Source of the DNA: Roseimicrobium gellanilyticum
Lineage (GTDB): Bacteria; Verrucomicrobiota; Verrucomicrobiia; Verrucomicrobiales; Verrucomicrobiaceae
Direction: 5' to 3'
DNA: 64,000 bases
NCBI RefSeq assembly: GCF_003315205.1
Contig: NZ_QNRR01000005.1
Coordinates: 62,001-126,000 of the forward strand
Position 1 is the first letter of the stretch, and every line of letters begins with the position of its first letter. Positions 42,879-51,887 of this stretch are shown here, piece by piece. Below the pieces are notes generated by a model. It was not told where the DNA came from, ran no database searches, and saw nothing but the letters and a program-made list of their open reading frames with translations. The translations under genes and the position numbers were made by a program.

Positions 42879-43406
42879 ATGCAATCGAACCTGAACCGAC
42901 TGAAGTCCCGCTTGCTCCAGGGCTTCTCCCTGCCTGAAGCCACCATCTCCATCGCCATAGCGGCGCTGGGGCTGACCTCCCTGCTGGGCTTTTTGCCGCA
43001 GAGCATGCACACCCTCAAGCAGGCAGGAGACATCGCCACGGAGACCCGTATCACCGAGCAGATCCTCTCCAGCATCTCCAATTCCGAATGGGTGGATGCC
43101 TCTGGCAACGACGTGCTCACGAATGAATACCAGGGCAAGCGGTACTACTTTGACGACCTCGCCGTGGAGCTCGACTCCAAGAATCCCGGTGACTGGGTGT
43201 CCTATGTCGCTGAGGTGGAAGTCCCGCAGTCAGACATCTCGCTTCCTGCCACGAGCCCGGTCCCGAACAATGGTGATTCCGATCCCTACCTGCGTCGTGT
43301 GGTGGTGAAGGTGGGTAATGCCAACAGCACCCAGTTCAGCTTTGACGATGCGCCGGCGTCGACCTTCCGCACCTACGCATCCGTGGTTTCGCGTTCAGGA
43401 AAATGA
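42879..43406 (+). CDS. Verru_Chthon cassette protein B (GspI-like pseudopilin)
   Basis: A 175-residue protein with a class III signal: LLQGFSLPEATISIAIAALG, cleaved after Gly with Glu at +5, followed by a hydrophobic helix. Length and position fit the Verru_Chthon protein B family. By signal type and size it parallels GspI. Its stop overlaps the start of protein C (ATGA), so the two are co-translated. It starts 42 bp after protein A. Expected to be processed by a prepilin peptidase encoded elsewhere. Confidence 0.88.
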   Translation: MQSNLNRLKSRLLQGFSLPEATISIAIAALGLTSLLGFLPQSMHTLKQAGDIATETRITEQILSSISNSEWVDASGNDVLTNEYQGKRYYFDDLAVELDSKNPGDWVSYVAEVEVPQSDISLPATSPVPNNGDSDPYLRRVVVKVGNANSTQFSFDDAPASTFRTYASVVSRSGK

Positions 43407-44515
43407 GAGCGCAGCCATTCCATCGTGCGAAAGCTTCCGGCTTCACCCTGCTGGAAATCATGATCTCCACCGTGATCGTGTCCGTGATCATGCTGGTGTG
43501 CGTCACCGCGCTGGATCAGACACAACGCACCTGGAAGTATTCGCAGGCGAAAGTGGAGCAGTTCCGTGAAGCCCGCCTCGCCTTTGAAGCCATCACCCGA
43601 CACATCTCACAGGCGACATTGAACACGTACTGGGACTATCACTATGCGGAAACAGGCACGAATGAGGCGCCGCCTGATGCCGCCGTGCAGCCCAGCGCGT
43701 ACGTGCGCTTTTCCGAGCTTCAATTCCGCACCGATCAAACCATCAACCTCCTCGGAGCGACCACCACCCCCGCGGATCACCCGGGACATGCCGTTTTCTT
43801 CCAGGCGCCTCTCGGACTTTCGCAGCAGCATCGGGAGTTGGGCACCCTGCTGAATGCGCGTGGCTATTTCATCGAGTTCGGCAGTGATGTGAAGGATCGC
43901 CCTCCGTTTCTCGGTCAGCGTGGCATCGCAGAAAAATTTCGTTACCGCCTCATCGAATACCGCCCGCCTTCCGAGCGCGCTACCAGCGCGCCTGCATCCA
44001 CTGAGCAGGGGAACACGGTGTACGTGAAGCCGGATGAATGGTTCCGCCAGGATCTCGCGACTTCATCGGAGCCACTGGCGGACAACATCATCCTCCTGCT
44101 CGTGTCTCCGCGTGTATCGGAGGCCACCGCAAAGGCTGCCAATCGGAATGTGTCATGGGTCGCCCCCAGCTACCGGTATAACTCACTCGATACAGACAAC
44201 AGCACGACCACGGTGGAGCCCGTCCAGCTCAATGAGGACGGCTCGGCGAAACAAGGCACACAACACCTGTTGCCACCCCTCGTGCAGGTGACTCTCGTGG
44301 CGCTGGACGAGCCCTCGGCACAACGTCTGGCAGAGCAGCACCGTGACAAGCCCGTGGATCTTCTGGCCGAAGCCAAGTCCACCTTCACGGAAGCGGCTTT
44401 CTACGAGAGGGATCTCGGAAGGTTGAAGGACCACCTCTCCGCCCAGCGGCTGAATTACCGCGTCTTCACCGCCGCCGTCGCCATGCGCAACGCGCGCTGG
44501 GATGGACGCGAATAG
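43403..44515 (+). CDS. Verru_Chthon cassette protein C (GspJ-like pseudopilin)
   Basis: A 370-residue protein with the prepilin signal ASGFTLLEIMISTVIVSVIM (Gly before Phe, Glu at +5) and an N-terminal helix continuing to ALDQTQRTWKYSQAKVEQFR. The body is long and mixed in composition. It matches Verru_Chthon protein C in order and size and parallels GspJ, which is likewise the larger of the Glu5-containing minor pseudopilins. It overlaps protein B by 4 bp and lies directly before protein D. Confidence 0.88.
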   Translation: MRAQPFHRAKASGFTLLEIMISTVIVSVIMLVCVTALDQTQRTWKYSQAKVEQFREARLAFEAITRHISQATLNTYWDYHYAETGTNEAPPDAAVQPSAYVRFSELQFRTDQTINLLGATTTPADHPGHAVFFQAPLGLSQQHRELGTLLNARGYFIEFGSDVKDRPPFLGQRGIAEKFRYRLIEYRPPSERATSAPASTEQGNTVYVKPDEWFRQDLATSSEPLADNIILLLVSPRVSEATAKAANRNVSWVAPSYRYNSLDTDNSTTTVEPVQLNEDGSAKQGTQHLLPPLVQVTLVALDEPSAQRLAEQHRDKPVDLLAEAKSTFTEAAFYERDLGRLKDHLSAQRLNYRVFTAAVAMRNARWDGRE

Positions 44516-44528
44516 CCCAAGCCACTTC

Positions 44529-45146
44529 ATGAAGACCCATCGCGCATTCAAGACCACCGGCACGGCAGGATTCACCCTGATCGAAATGCTCGTGGTCATC
44601 GTCATCCTCGGCTTGCTCATTGCGATCAGCGCCCCGGGGATTGATGGCATTCTGCGCTCGACACGGCTGAGTGCGGCTGCCGATGACGTCCGCAACTTTC
44701 TCTCCAGTGCCCAGCAACTCGCCGTGGCGCAGAATGTGGAGGTGGAGGTGCGGCTCTACGAATCCGTCAGCGGCACCGCGGTGGATGACACCCCGCGTGT
44801 GCGTACGCTGCGGACTCTCGTATTGCGCACCAGCGACATTGGTGTCGAGGGAGACTACAAGCCTGAGGGCGTGGCATTGAAACTCGACGACTCGATGGCC
44901 ATCAGCAGCGAGACGCAACTCACGTCACTGCTTGGGAGAGCCTTCAAGTCAGCGGGCACAAATGAAGAGGGCAGGTACGTCTCCTTCCACTTTTTCCCAG
45001 ATGGCTCGACCGATTTGCCGTCCACACAGGCCTGGTTCCTCACGATTCTGGAGGCGAAGCATGCCTCGCAACAGAATGCACCGGCGAATTTTGTGACCAT
45101 CCAGGTCCACCCTACCAGCGGCAAGCTGCGGACCTTCCGGCCCTGA
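44529..45146 (+). CDS. Verru_Chthon cassette protein D (GspH-like pseudopilin)
   Basis: A 205-residue protein with the prepilin signal TAGFTLIEMLVVIVILGLLI, very close to GspH. The rest (DDVRNFLSSAQQLAVAQNVE) follows the GspH pattern of a helix then a beta-rich globular domain. The ATG at 44529 gives a 14-residue leader. An earlier ATG at 44502 overlaps the end of protein C and would give a 23-residue leader; neither has an obvious ribosome-binding site. Last gene of the cassette. Confidence 0.88.
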   Translation: MKTHRAFKTTGTAGFTLIEMLVVIVILGLLIAISAPGIDGILRSTRLSAAADDVRNFLSSAQQLAVAQNVEVEVRLYESVSGTAVDDTPRVRTLRTLVLRTSDIGVEGDYKPEGVALKLDDSMAISSETQLTSLLGRAFKSAGTNEEGRYVSFHFFPDGSTDLPSTQAWFLTILEAKHASQQNAPANFVTIQVHPTSGKLRTFRP

Positions 45147-45286
45147 TTGCGCCGACGGAGCCACCCGGATGTCGGCAAATGTTGCAATCCCTCCTGGCCG
45201 CTTACGTCGTGCCATGAGTATGCAACATCTTGTTCACCTTGGCACGATTGTTTCATCCATGGGGCTTCCGGTATCATTGCGAAGTC

Positions 45287-45478
45287 ATGAAATCGACACC
45301 TTCACCCTTTGCCCAGGCAGTCCCTGCGGGCCCCACCCTCACGGCCCGCGCCGGATGGATGCTCCTGGCCTGGTCCTTCTACATGTGCTGGCTGGGCGTG
45401 AGCAGCGTGGGGCGCGTGCGTCTGCGGATGCACCACTGGCGTCACAGCCACAGCCATCGCCTTGCTGAGGCATCCTGA
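45287..45478 (+). CDS. Hypothetical 63-residue protein with one helix and His-rich end
   Basis: A short frame with one hydrophobic segment (AGWMLLAWSFYMCWLGVSSV) and a His/Arg-rich tail (RMHHWRHSHSHRLAEAS). A strong plus-strand terminator lies 72 bp after its stop, which supports a plus-strand transcript here; it may be the tail of the cassette operon or a separate gene. No family is recognised and the coding call is tentative. Confidence 0.45.
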   Translation: MKSTPSPFAQAVPAGPTLTARAGWMLLAWSFYMCWLGVSSVGRVRLRMHHWRHSHSHRLAEAS

Positions 45479-45549
45479 GGGAAGCAGCCAGCCAACCTGC
45501 AGATCGGCACGCGTGATCCTCACGTTTCCCCGCCCTGCCTACCCAACCT

Positions 45550-45592
45550 CGACCACCGTCCCCGAATTCAAAAAAGGGGAGTGGTCGTTTTT
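45550..45592 (+). terminator. Intrinsic terminator after the Verru_Chthon cassette region
   Basis: CGACCAC...CCCC and GGGG.GTGGTCG pair as a 7-bp outer stem plus a 4-bp inner stem, followed by TTTTT. It ends plus-strand transcription from the cassette or the small gene at 45287. Confidence 0.75.
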
Positions 45593-45636
45593 GCTTTGAT
45601 GCGCATCTGCGAACTTCGGAACTGAGTTCAGCAAGA

Positions 45637-45711
45637 TGGTGCGCGGGGAGGGGATCGAACCCCCGACCAACTCGGTGTAAACGAGCCGCTCTACCGCTGA
45701 GCTACCCGCGC
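45637..45711 (-). tRNA. tRNA-Val (anticodon UAC)
   Basis: 75 nt on the minus strand. Acceptor stem GCGCGGG/CCCGCGC, D-arm GCTCAGCGGTAGAGC, anticodon stem GCTCG/CGAGT with loop TTTACAC (anticodon TAC), and T-arm GGGGG-TTCGATC-CCCTC. The 3' CCA is encoded. Confidence 0.96.
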
Positions 45712-45782
45712 GGTATCTGGATGGGTGCCTACAGTGCGTGTCGATGAGCTTCGCGCAAGCTGAATTGCGAGGTGTGTGAGGG

Positions 45783-46475
45783 TCATTCCTTCTGGGGCGG
45801 GTGCTGAATAACCGGTTTGACCGGGCCTTCGATCTTGTAGGAGTGCTTCCGTTCCTTGCCATTTTCCATCCAGACCTCGTCGAACTCGACGGAAATCCAG
45901 GCGTAGAACCTGCGTCCGGGATGGACCTCAAGGGACTTGGCCCGCATGGATTTTTTTGTGATGCGCCAGGTGAGTGGAGGAGTTGGCGAAGGGTACACCG
46001 CGTTGAAGGAACAGGTGAAGTTGGCGGTCTTTGGGTCCACATCCACCGTCAGGGAGCTGGCGTGGGCAGGGACACCACCGTGGATGAAGAGCGCCACACC
46101 GCCGTGCTCGGTGGATTTGGTTTCGCAGAAGGACATGAGGTGCTCTCCCTGATGGGTCGAGGTACACGCGGAGGTGTGCTCCAGAAGAATCAAATCCTCT
46201 TCGTCGATGCTGCCATCCATGGTGTCTTCGAGTCCTTCATCCGGATTTCCCGTGATGTGCCACGGACGGGAGGTCTCCAGGGAGGTGAAGAATTTGAATG
46301 TGAGCTCCGGGGCTACCTGAACCTTTGCGGCTATCATATCCTCGCAGGCATCCTTCGGCGCGGGGATGGGGGTGGGCGGGGGCTCTGCCTGGCTGACGGA
46401 GCAGCAGGCCAGCGACCACACCAGCCATGCGGCGGCAACGCCCGTGATTGGTTTGTTCGGGAGGCTCATGGGCAT
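45783..46475 (-). CDS. Exported hypothetical protein
   Basis: A 230-residue protein with a signal peptide (GVAAAWLVWSLACCSVSQAEP), possibly a lipoprotein signal ending at LACC. The mature part has four cysteines in the middle (ACTSTHQGEHLMSFC and the neighbourhood of FTCSF) and a beta-rich, acidic composition. A second ATG two codons in (46469) could also start it. No known domain is recognised. It stands alone between tRNA-Val and the divergent pseudokinase-FHA gene. Confidence 0.7.
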   Translation of the reverse strand: MPMSLPNKPITGVAAAWLVWSLACCSVSQAEPPPTPIPAPKDACEDMIAAKVQVAPELTFKFFTSLETSRPWHITGNPDEGLEDTMDGSIDEEDLILLEHTSACTSTHQGEHLMSFCETKSTEHGGVALFIHGGVPAHASSLTVDVDPKTANFTCSFNAVYPSPTPPLTWRITKKSMRAKSLEVHPGRRFYAWISVEFDEVWMENGKERKHSYKIEGPVKPVIQHPPQKE

Positions 46476-46684
46476 GGCGATTCGGCTGGGATGCTAGCGT
46501 GGGAGGGGGGAAGGCACCGTCAAAACCCTGTAAAATATCCCTGCTTTCACACCATCTTCGGCCGGATCCGCAAAACGAATCTGTCACACCCCGTTAGCAC
46601 CAGACATCCAGTTGCGATTCAGGTGCTTCCTCCAATGCTCGACATTGTCGCGGGTGCGCCTATCGTTCTGACCGACCCTTTTCC

Positions 46685-48601
46685 ATGACGCTCGAACAGT
46701 TCCTCGGTAACCGCTACCGCCTCATTGCGCGCCTTCCCGCGCTTGGTGCCACGCACCAGCGCTATGCGGTGCAGGCGTCGAATGGCACGCCGGACTACCT
46801 GGTGCTGAGTTACTGTGACTATGCCAAGCCGCTGAGCATGGATTCCCTGGCCCAACAGCGCCGGGCGGTGGAGGTGATGATGCGCCCGCCTGTGGGATTG
46901 CTCTGCCGGGTGACGGACTTCCAGCTCAAGCCGGACCACCAATGGACGGTCTCTGAGTACCCGGGCGACTACAGCCTGCGGGAGTTGCTCCAGCAGCGTC
47001 AGTCCCTCACCATGGAGGAGGTGGAGGCCTTCCTGCGCCTGCTCACGGAGGCTTGTGAGGCCGCTACCGCGCTGGGTTGGCCTCGCCTGCAACTGGAGGC
47101 CGGGCACCTGTATCTGGATGCTCGCTTGGGCCTGCCCCGCATCCCCGCGCCAGACGTGCCGGCGTTTGAAAATGCCGGCTCGGACGTGACGGATATGGAT
47201 CCCATGGCGACCATGCAGTTCAGCGCCGCCGCCTTGCGCGCTGCCCTGGTCGATCCCGTGCCGAAGGACACGCACGAGTATGTGCTGCCCTTGGCAGCGC
47301 TCGCCTGTGACCTGCTCGGCCAGCCCCAGCACATGCGTGGGGGGAATGCCCGTTACCAGCCGGTGCCCCAGCTCACCTCCCAGCAGAATGTCCTCCTGCG
47401 CCGTGCGCTCACCAGCGAGGGCCGCGCCGGATTTGGCTCGGCCAAGGCGTTCATGGACGAGTTCTTCGGGGTGTCGATGCAGCCCAGCATCGCCGCGCAT
47501 ACCGAGCGCTTGCGGACCCTCACCGTCCCTTCACATCGCTCTGCCACCGGTCCTGTGCCCGCGGCACCGCCTCCCCCTGCCGGGATGTCCGGCGCCTTCA
47601 CCACGGGCTCGCATGCCCCAGGCTCATTCCTCACGGCCCTCATCTCCACTTCCAGCAGTCCCGCTTCCTCGTCGCCGCCTCCGGTGGCGGGTCCAGCATC
47701 CACTAGTGCGGAGCAGCCGGTGAGTTTCGATGCCGTGACGGTGAAGCGCACCGGACCGCCCCCGCTGCCCGCCGCCAAGCCAGCAGGTCCCAGCGTGGCC
47801 GTCCTTGCCGTGACTGCGGCGGACCGCGAGAAAGCCCTGTCCCTGAGCCCGACGCTCCGCATCCGCCTCGTGCCGGACAGTGAAGAGGCACCCATCTTTG
47901 CCCTTGTGGGTGAGGAAAATGTGGTACTGGGCCGTTCGGCGAGCGATGCGGACTTCATCGCGCAGTTCCGTCCGCGTTCCAACATGAATGACGCCCGCTC
48001 ACGCCGCGTCAGCCGTGCGCAGGCACGCGTACAGCTCCAGGATGGCAAGCTGATCGTCGAGGAGAGCGATGCGGTGAATCCCACGGTGCTGCAGGATGCT
48101 CCCATTCCCGGATTCGCCGAAGTGGAACTCCCGGTAAATTTCCTGTTGGCCGGTGAGTTTCCTATCGAGGTCCGCGCCATTGCCACGGAATTTGTCCTGG
48201 GGCGCGAGGTGCAGGATTGGTCAGCGCCTGAGGGTGAAGACGGCAAGCTCCACGGCGCAGTGATTCTGCGACCCGGCGGAAGCGGGGTGCTCTTGTGCGA
48301 GGCGGCCATGGTACTGAGCGACGTAGGCATCCATTTCTCCAAGTCGGGCCGCCCCTGGTTGCGGGCTGATTCTGCCGCTCATCCGGTGGCCAGAATCCAG
48401 CGCTTCGCCGGGCAGTTCTGGTTTGAGCCAGTGGAGGCCAGCGTGGTGGCGGTGGCCACAGGTGCGGATTTGCGCAGCAAAACAAACGAACTGATTTTGC
48501 TTACCGATGGGGCGAAGGTCCGGCTGGGGCCATACGGCTACACAGTGCAGACCTACAACCTGACGACAGCCAACGCGTCGGATGCGTCCCAGGCTGCCTG
48601 A
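46685..48601 (+). CDS. Pseudokinase-like protein with FHA domain
   Basis: A 638-residue cytosolic protein. Residues about 8-265 follow the outline of a Hanks kinase (NRYRLIARLPALGATHQRYA; YPGDYSLRELLQQRQSLTME; ACEAATALGWPRLQLEAGHL). The VAxK lysine, HRD and DFG motifs are all missing, so it should not phosphorylate. A Pro/Ser/Ala linker (285-370) leads to an FHA domain at about 389-500 with GRS at 416 and VSRAQARVQL at 442; the usual His is Gln. The C-terminal 130 residues are beta-rich and unassigned. It may be an adaptor reading phosphothreonine marks. Divergent from an exported protein gene. Confidence 0.75.
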   Translation: MTLEQFLGNRYRLIARLPALGATHQRYAVQASNGTPDYLVLSYCDYAKPLSMDSLAQQRRAVEVMMRPPVGLLCRVTDFQLKPDHQWTVSEYPGDYSLRELLQQRQSLTMEEVEAFLRLLTEACEAATALGWPRLQLEAGHLYLDARLGLPRIPAPDVPAFENAGSDVTDMDPMATMQFSAAALRAALVDPVPKDTHEYVLPLAALACDLLGQPQHMRGGNARYQPVPQLTSQQNVLLRRALTSEGRAGFGSAKAFMDEFFGVSMQPSIAAHTERLRTLTVPSHRSATGPVPAAPPPPAGMSGAFTTGSHAPGSFLTALISTSSSPASSSPPPVAGPASTSAEQPVSFDAVTVKRTGPPPLPAAKPAGPSVAVLAVTAADREKALSLSPTLRIRLVPDSEEAPIFALVGEENVVLGRSASDADFIAQFRPRSNMNDARSRRVSRAQARVQLQDGKLIVEESDAVNPTVLQDAPIPGFAEVELPVNFLLAGEFPIEVRAIATEFVLGREVQDWSAPEGEDGKLHGAVILRPGGSGVLLCEAAMVLSDVGIHFSKSGRPWLRADSAAHPVARIQRFAGQFWFEPVEASVVAVATGADLRSKTNELILLTDGAKVRLGPYGYTVQTYNLTTANASDASQAA

Positions 48602-48627
48602 GCACTGGGTTGGGCAAATGCCACGAG

Positions 48628-50244
48628 TCAGCGTTCTGGTGTCGATGGCGATGGCGGTGGTGCGGCACTACTGGAATCGGGCGCGGTAGGCTTTTCCACG
48701 AGGTACAAGTTCTTGGGCAATCCTTCCTTGGAGAGGATGGTCGTTTCCAGGTAGTGGCTCTGGGTTGTCTGCAGTGGCAGATCGCTGACGAGATACCTGG
48801 TTCTCTTCCAGATGAGCGGAGTATTGGCACCCCAGTAGGGCAGGCGATAGATGCGCGGAAAGTCTTTGCTCCCCCGTGCCGGTCCATCTTCATAGTAGTA
48901 CCGCAGGGTGGGGTAGTAGTTGGGGATGACACTGACCTCCTCACGCTTGGGATTCAGCTTGTCGAGAAAACGGATGAGTTCGGGCACATGAGTCCACGGT
49001 TTCCGATCGTGCCTGATCATCAGCACGCAGGCCACGGTGATGGCGCAGGTGAGAGCCAGGGGTTCGAAACGTGCGAAACGCACACGGGAGGTGTCCTTGC
49101 GCTCAACCAGCGCCAGCAAATCAGCGGCAACGCGTACGAGAGTGACCGCGGAAAGAGCCTGCAGGTAGTTGCCCCACTTCATGGCCACGGCCCAGGGATG
49201 CCATTTCCAAACGGCCGCCGTGATGATGATGGTGAAAAGAGCCACCAGGTACTGCGGTGCCAGTGGTTGCTCGCTTCCAAGTGGGGCACGCTGGCCCCGT
49301 CGGCGCCAGATCTTGCGTGAGAGCACCAGCAGGGGAATGACAGTAAGAGGCCAGGCGATGGGATGAAACAGGTTGGTCATCACCTTTTCAGTCGTGGCAT
49401 GTGATGCCTTGAACACATCCAGATACCGCACCAGAGCACCGTTCTCCCAGGAGATGCGGTCACGGTATTGTGGGTAGAAGCCAAGCCAGAGCACCAGCAC
49501 ACCCAGCACCACCATGGGGAGGACGAACCACGCGATGGGCGCCAATCGCGCGCTGAGCGTTTTTTTCTCCAGCAGGCAATACGTCGCGAACGCACCGGTC
49601 ACGGCCATCGCTACAAGGACGAAACTGTATCTCGACCAGAAGAAGAGGCCGATCACCAGTCCGCCGATGAGCAGGGCATTCCGCCGCCTATGTGTGAGCA
49701 CGACGTCCAGCGTCAGACACGCGATGACAATGGCGGCGAGCTCCATGCTGTATGCTCGTGCTTCATTGGCATGGTCGCGTAGCACGGGATAAACTGCCGG
49801 CACCAGTCCCGCTAGGAGGGCAAACTTGAAACTGCGCCTCCACCGCCAGCCGAGCCATGCCAGACATCCGGACCCGAGTGCAAAGAACAGCAGCGGAAGC
49901 AGGCGCTGCCATTCCAAGGTGCGAGACATCATGAGCCAGAAATGCAGCAGGATGCTGTAGCCACCCGGATCCAGGTTGCCGCGCGCATTGTGGTGCATCA
50001 CGTCCGCCACATTCCCGGGTTTCTGAAAGGGAGGAGAGAACGCGTCGATGCCTCTGGAGATCCAGTATTGGACAGACTCGTCATACCAGAGACCTTCAAA
50101 GCGCAGGCAGCGCACGACAAAGAGGGTGGCTGACACCAGGGCCAGCAGCAGCAGGGCGAGATTCCACACGGAGATGCGACCGCCCAGCCACGGCTTCCTG
50201 TGGCCGGGAGAGGAAGGGGAAGTGTTCTCTGCGCCGTGGATCAT
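48628..50244 (-). CDS. GT39-like membrane glycosyltransferase
   Basis: A 538-residue polytopic membrane protein. LWYDESVQYWISRGIDAFSP near residue 55, with the acidic DE pair, and HHNARGNLDPGGYSILLHFW further on resemble the first periplasmic loop of PMT/ArnT-type transferases. About ten hydrophobic helices follow and a soluble C-terminal part from about 430. It probably uses a lipid-linked sugar. The ATG at 50244 overlaps the stop of the upstream membrane-protein gene (ATGA); a longer frame to 50286 would overlap by 46 bp. Acceptor unknown. Confidence 0.75.
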   Translation of the reverse strand: MIHGAENTSPSSPGHRKPWLGGRISVWNLALLLLALVSATLFVVRCLRFEGLWYDESVQYWISRGIDAFSPPFQKPGNVADVMHHNARGNLDPGGYSILLHFWLMMSRTLEWQRLLPLLFFALGSGCLAWLGWRWRRSFKFALLAGLVPAVYPVLRDHANEARAYSMELAAIVIACLTLDVVLTHRRRNALLIGGLVIGLFFWSRYSFVLVAMAVTGAFATYCLLEKKTLSARLAPIAWFVLPMVVLGVLVLWLGFYPQYRDRISWENGALVRYLDVFKASHATTEKVMTNLFHPIAWPLTVIPLLVLSRKIWRRRGQRAPLGSEQPLAPQYLVALFTIIITAAVWKWHPWAVAMKWGNYLQALSAVTLVRVAADLLALVERKDTSRVRFARFEPLALTCAITVACVLMIRHDRKPWTHVPELIRFLDKLNPKREEVSVIPNYYPTLRYYYEDGPARGSKDFPRIYRLPYWGANTPLIWKRTRYLVSDLPLQTTQSHYLETTILSKEGLPKNLYLVEKPTAPDSSSAAPPPSPSTPER

Positions 50245-51887
50245 GGGGCGGGCTTTGATTTTTTTCCTATGGCGGTTCCCGACCATGGAGGGGCGCTCCT
50301 GGCCAGATGGCGGAAAAAGAACGAGTCAGAGGCGCCCATGTATTGCCCGATCAAATAAAACTGCTTTTTTCCATCAAGTTGTTGCTGGAAGAGATCGGGG
50401 TGCAGCTTGTAATCCGAAAGGTAATACAGGTGCCACTGTCGTTGCGCCAGACGCTGGCCGGTGACGCGCAACATGTTGACGGGGTTGAGGGCGCCAATGA
50501 TGAGCAACCCGATCAAGGCAGGTCTGGCCCAGGCGGAGGCGGGACTTTTTATTGCCGCCCTCGGAGCGCTCAAGACGTGGAGCACCAGCACCTGCAGCAC
50601 GAAGAGCGCTGGAATGCACACCCGCATGACCAGATCATTGAAGTGCCCGTAGTGAACCCAGGGCAGCAGCAGGAGACACGCACTTGCGCTTGCCAGAAGG
50701 GCCACGTCGGTCCGGTGCCTGTCAGGCAGTGTTTTGAAAAGAAGAAATGCCAGTAGGCCAAACTCCAGCAGCAGCGTGAGGAGGTACAGCACCGCGAACT
50801 CGTCCCTGGAACCGTGGCTTAGCGCGAAGTAGAAGTCCCCCTTGGCAGTGATCTTCCGCGACGGGTAGAACTCAGAAGGCAATTCGTAAGGTGTGAACTT
50901 CGAGGCGAAGTAGAGCACCAGAATCAATCCCAGGAAAAGTGTGGGTCCATTCCGCCAGGTGCATTGGGCCGCCAGCCATGCCCGCCAAAGGTTGCGATGC
51001 CAGACAAGCCATCCGGCATAGACCAGAGCCAGACCAATGGTGATGAAAGGTGACCAAAGCATGCTGAGCACCATCAGACCCGCGGCGTGATAGGCTTCCG
51101 CATCCTTGTGCAAACCGTGAATCAAGAGCGCTGTGAGCAGCCATCCCGCGATTGCTTGATGAGGCACATAGGCGATGAGGGTGAGGTTGGCGGGAAACAC
51201 CCAGCGCTTGGACCACCATTCCATGTCAAAATTCCCCTGCCACGGACGGGCGTTCAGAGCGCCAGGCGACACCATGGCGCCGATCAGATCGCCACCGGAG
51301 AAGAGCAACAGCACCAGCAGGACAATCCACCAGCGCGCCCCTGAAAGCGCCACGAGCCAGAAACACGCCAGGGCGCATCCGGCGATGGTCCACAGCCAGA
51401 GAGTGGTGTTGGCAGCGGTCCACCCAAACGCATGGCCCACCAGGGCCGCAGGCAGGTAGTATGCCACGTAGTAGGTCAGCGACACTGTATCCTTCGTGGT
51501 GTGATACATCACGGGCCACGGATGATCCATGAGATCCCGGAGAATGGCGAGGTGTTTGGCCCAATCCCAGTTCTGGATGCCGAACCCGCCGGCGCCCTGG
51601 GTGGACACCACCAAAGCGATGGTCACCACCAGGAGTGCGCCATGCCACCAGCGCCATCCTGACGGCATCCGGCAGACCTTGTGCCCATATCCGAGTGTCG
51701 CCACCATGGCAAAGGCAGAGATGGTGCCGAGGCACGCCCAGAGCGGCTGCAGCCAGCCGGAGAGGAACAGCAACACCGGCAGTGTCAGGTAACTCAGGCT
51801 TGCCCATACCAGCCAGCGGGGGACAGCGTGCTTCTCCACGGTCGGGCAATCAAGGCTGCCACCACTGGTGCCGGTGAATGCCATCAT
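50241..51887 (-). CDS. Large polytopic membrane protein, possible glycosyltransferase
   Basis: A 548-residue membrane protein with about twelve hydrophobic segments. NWDWAKHLAILRDLMDHPWP in the first large loop and the later HGSRDEFAVLYLLTLLLEFG are notable polar motifs; the layout resembles GT-C fold transferases, but I see no clear family signature. The ATG at 51887 follows the Met-Met pair (MMAFTGTSGG). The longer frame from 52013 begins without a domain. Translation is coupled to the downstream GT39-like gene by a 4-bp overlap, which suggests joint action in surface-glycan synthesis. Confidence 0.65.
   Translation of the reverse strand: MMAFTGTSGGSLDCPTVEKHAVPRWLVWASLSYLTLPVLLFLSGWLQPLWACLGTISAFAMVATLGYGHKVCRMPSGWRWWHGALLVVTIALVVSTQGAGGFGIQNWDWAKHLAILRDLMDHPWPVMYHTTKDTVSLTYYVAYYLPAALVGHAFGWTAANTTLWLWTIAGCALACFWLVALSGARWWIVLLVLLLFSGGDLIGAMVSPGALNARPWQGNFDMEWWSKRWVFPANLTLIAYVPHQAIAGWLLTALLIHGLHKDAEAYHAAGLMVLSMLWSPFITIGLALVYAGWLVWHRNLWRAWLAAQCTWRNGPTLFLGLILVLYFASKFTPYELPSEFYPSRKITAKGDFYFALSHGSRDEFAVLYLLTLLLEFGLLAFLLFKTLPDRHRTDVALLASASACLLLLPWVHYGHFNDLVMRVCIPALFVLQVLVLHVLSAPRAAIKSPASAWARPALIGLLIIGALNPVNMLRVTGQRLAQRQWHLYYLSDYKLHPDLFQQQLDGKKQFYLIGQYMGASDSFFFRHLARSAPPWSGTAIGKKSKPAP

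Noticed and set aside
41076-43010. A 644-codon minus-strand open frame
   Set aside because: Antisense to Verru_Chthon proteins A and B, without recognisable motifs or signal sequence.
45239-45256. Sigma-54-like promoter (TGGCACG then TTTCA)
   Set aside because: The -24 half fits, but the -12 half lacks the required GC, and no sigma-54 activator is nearby.
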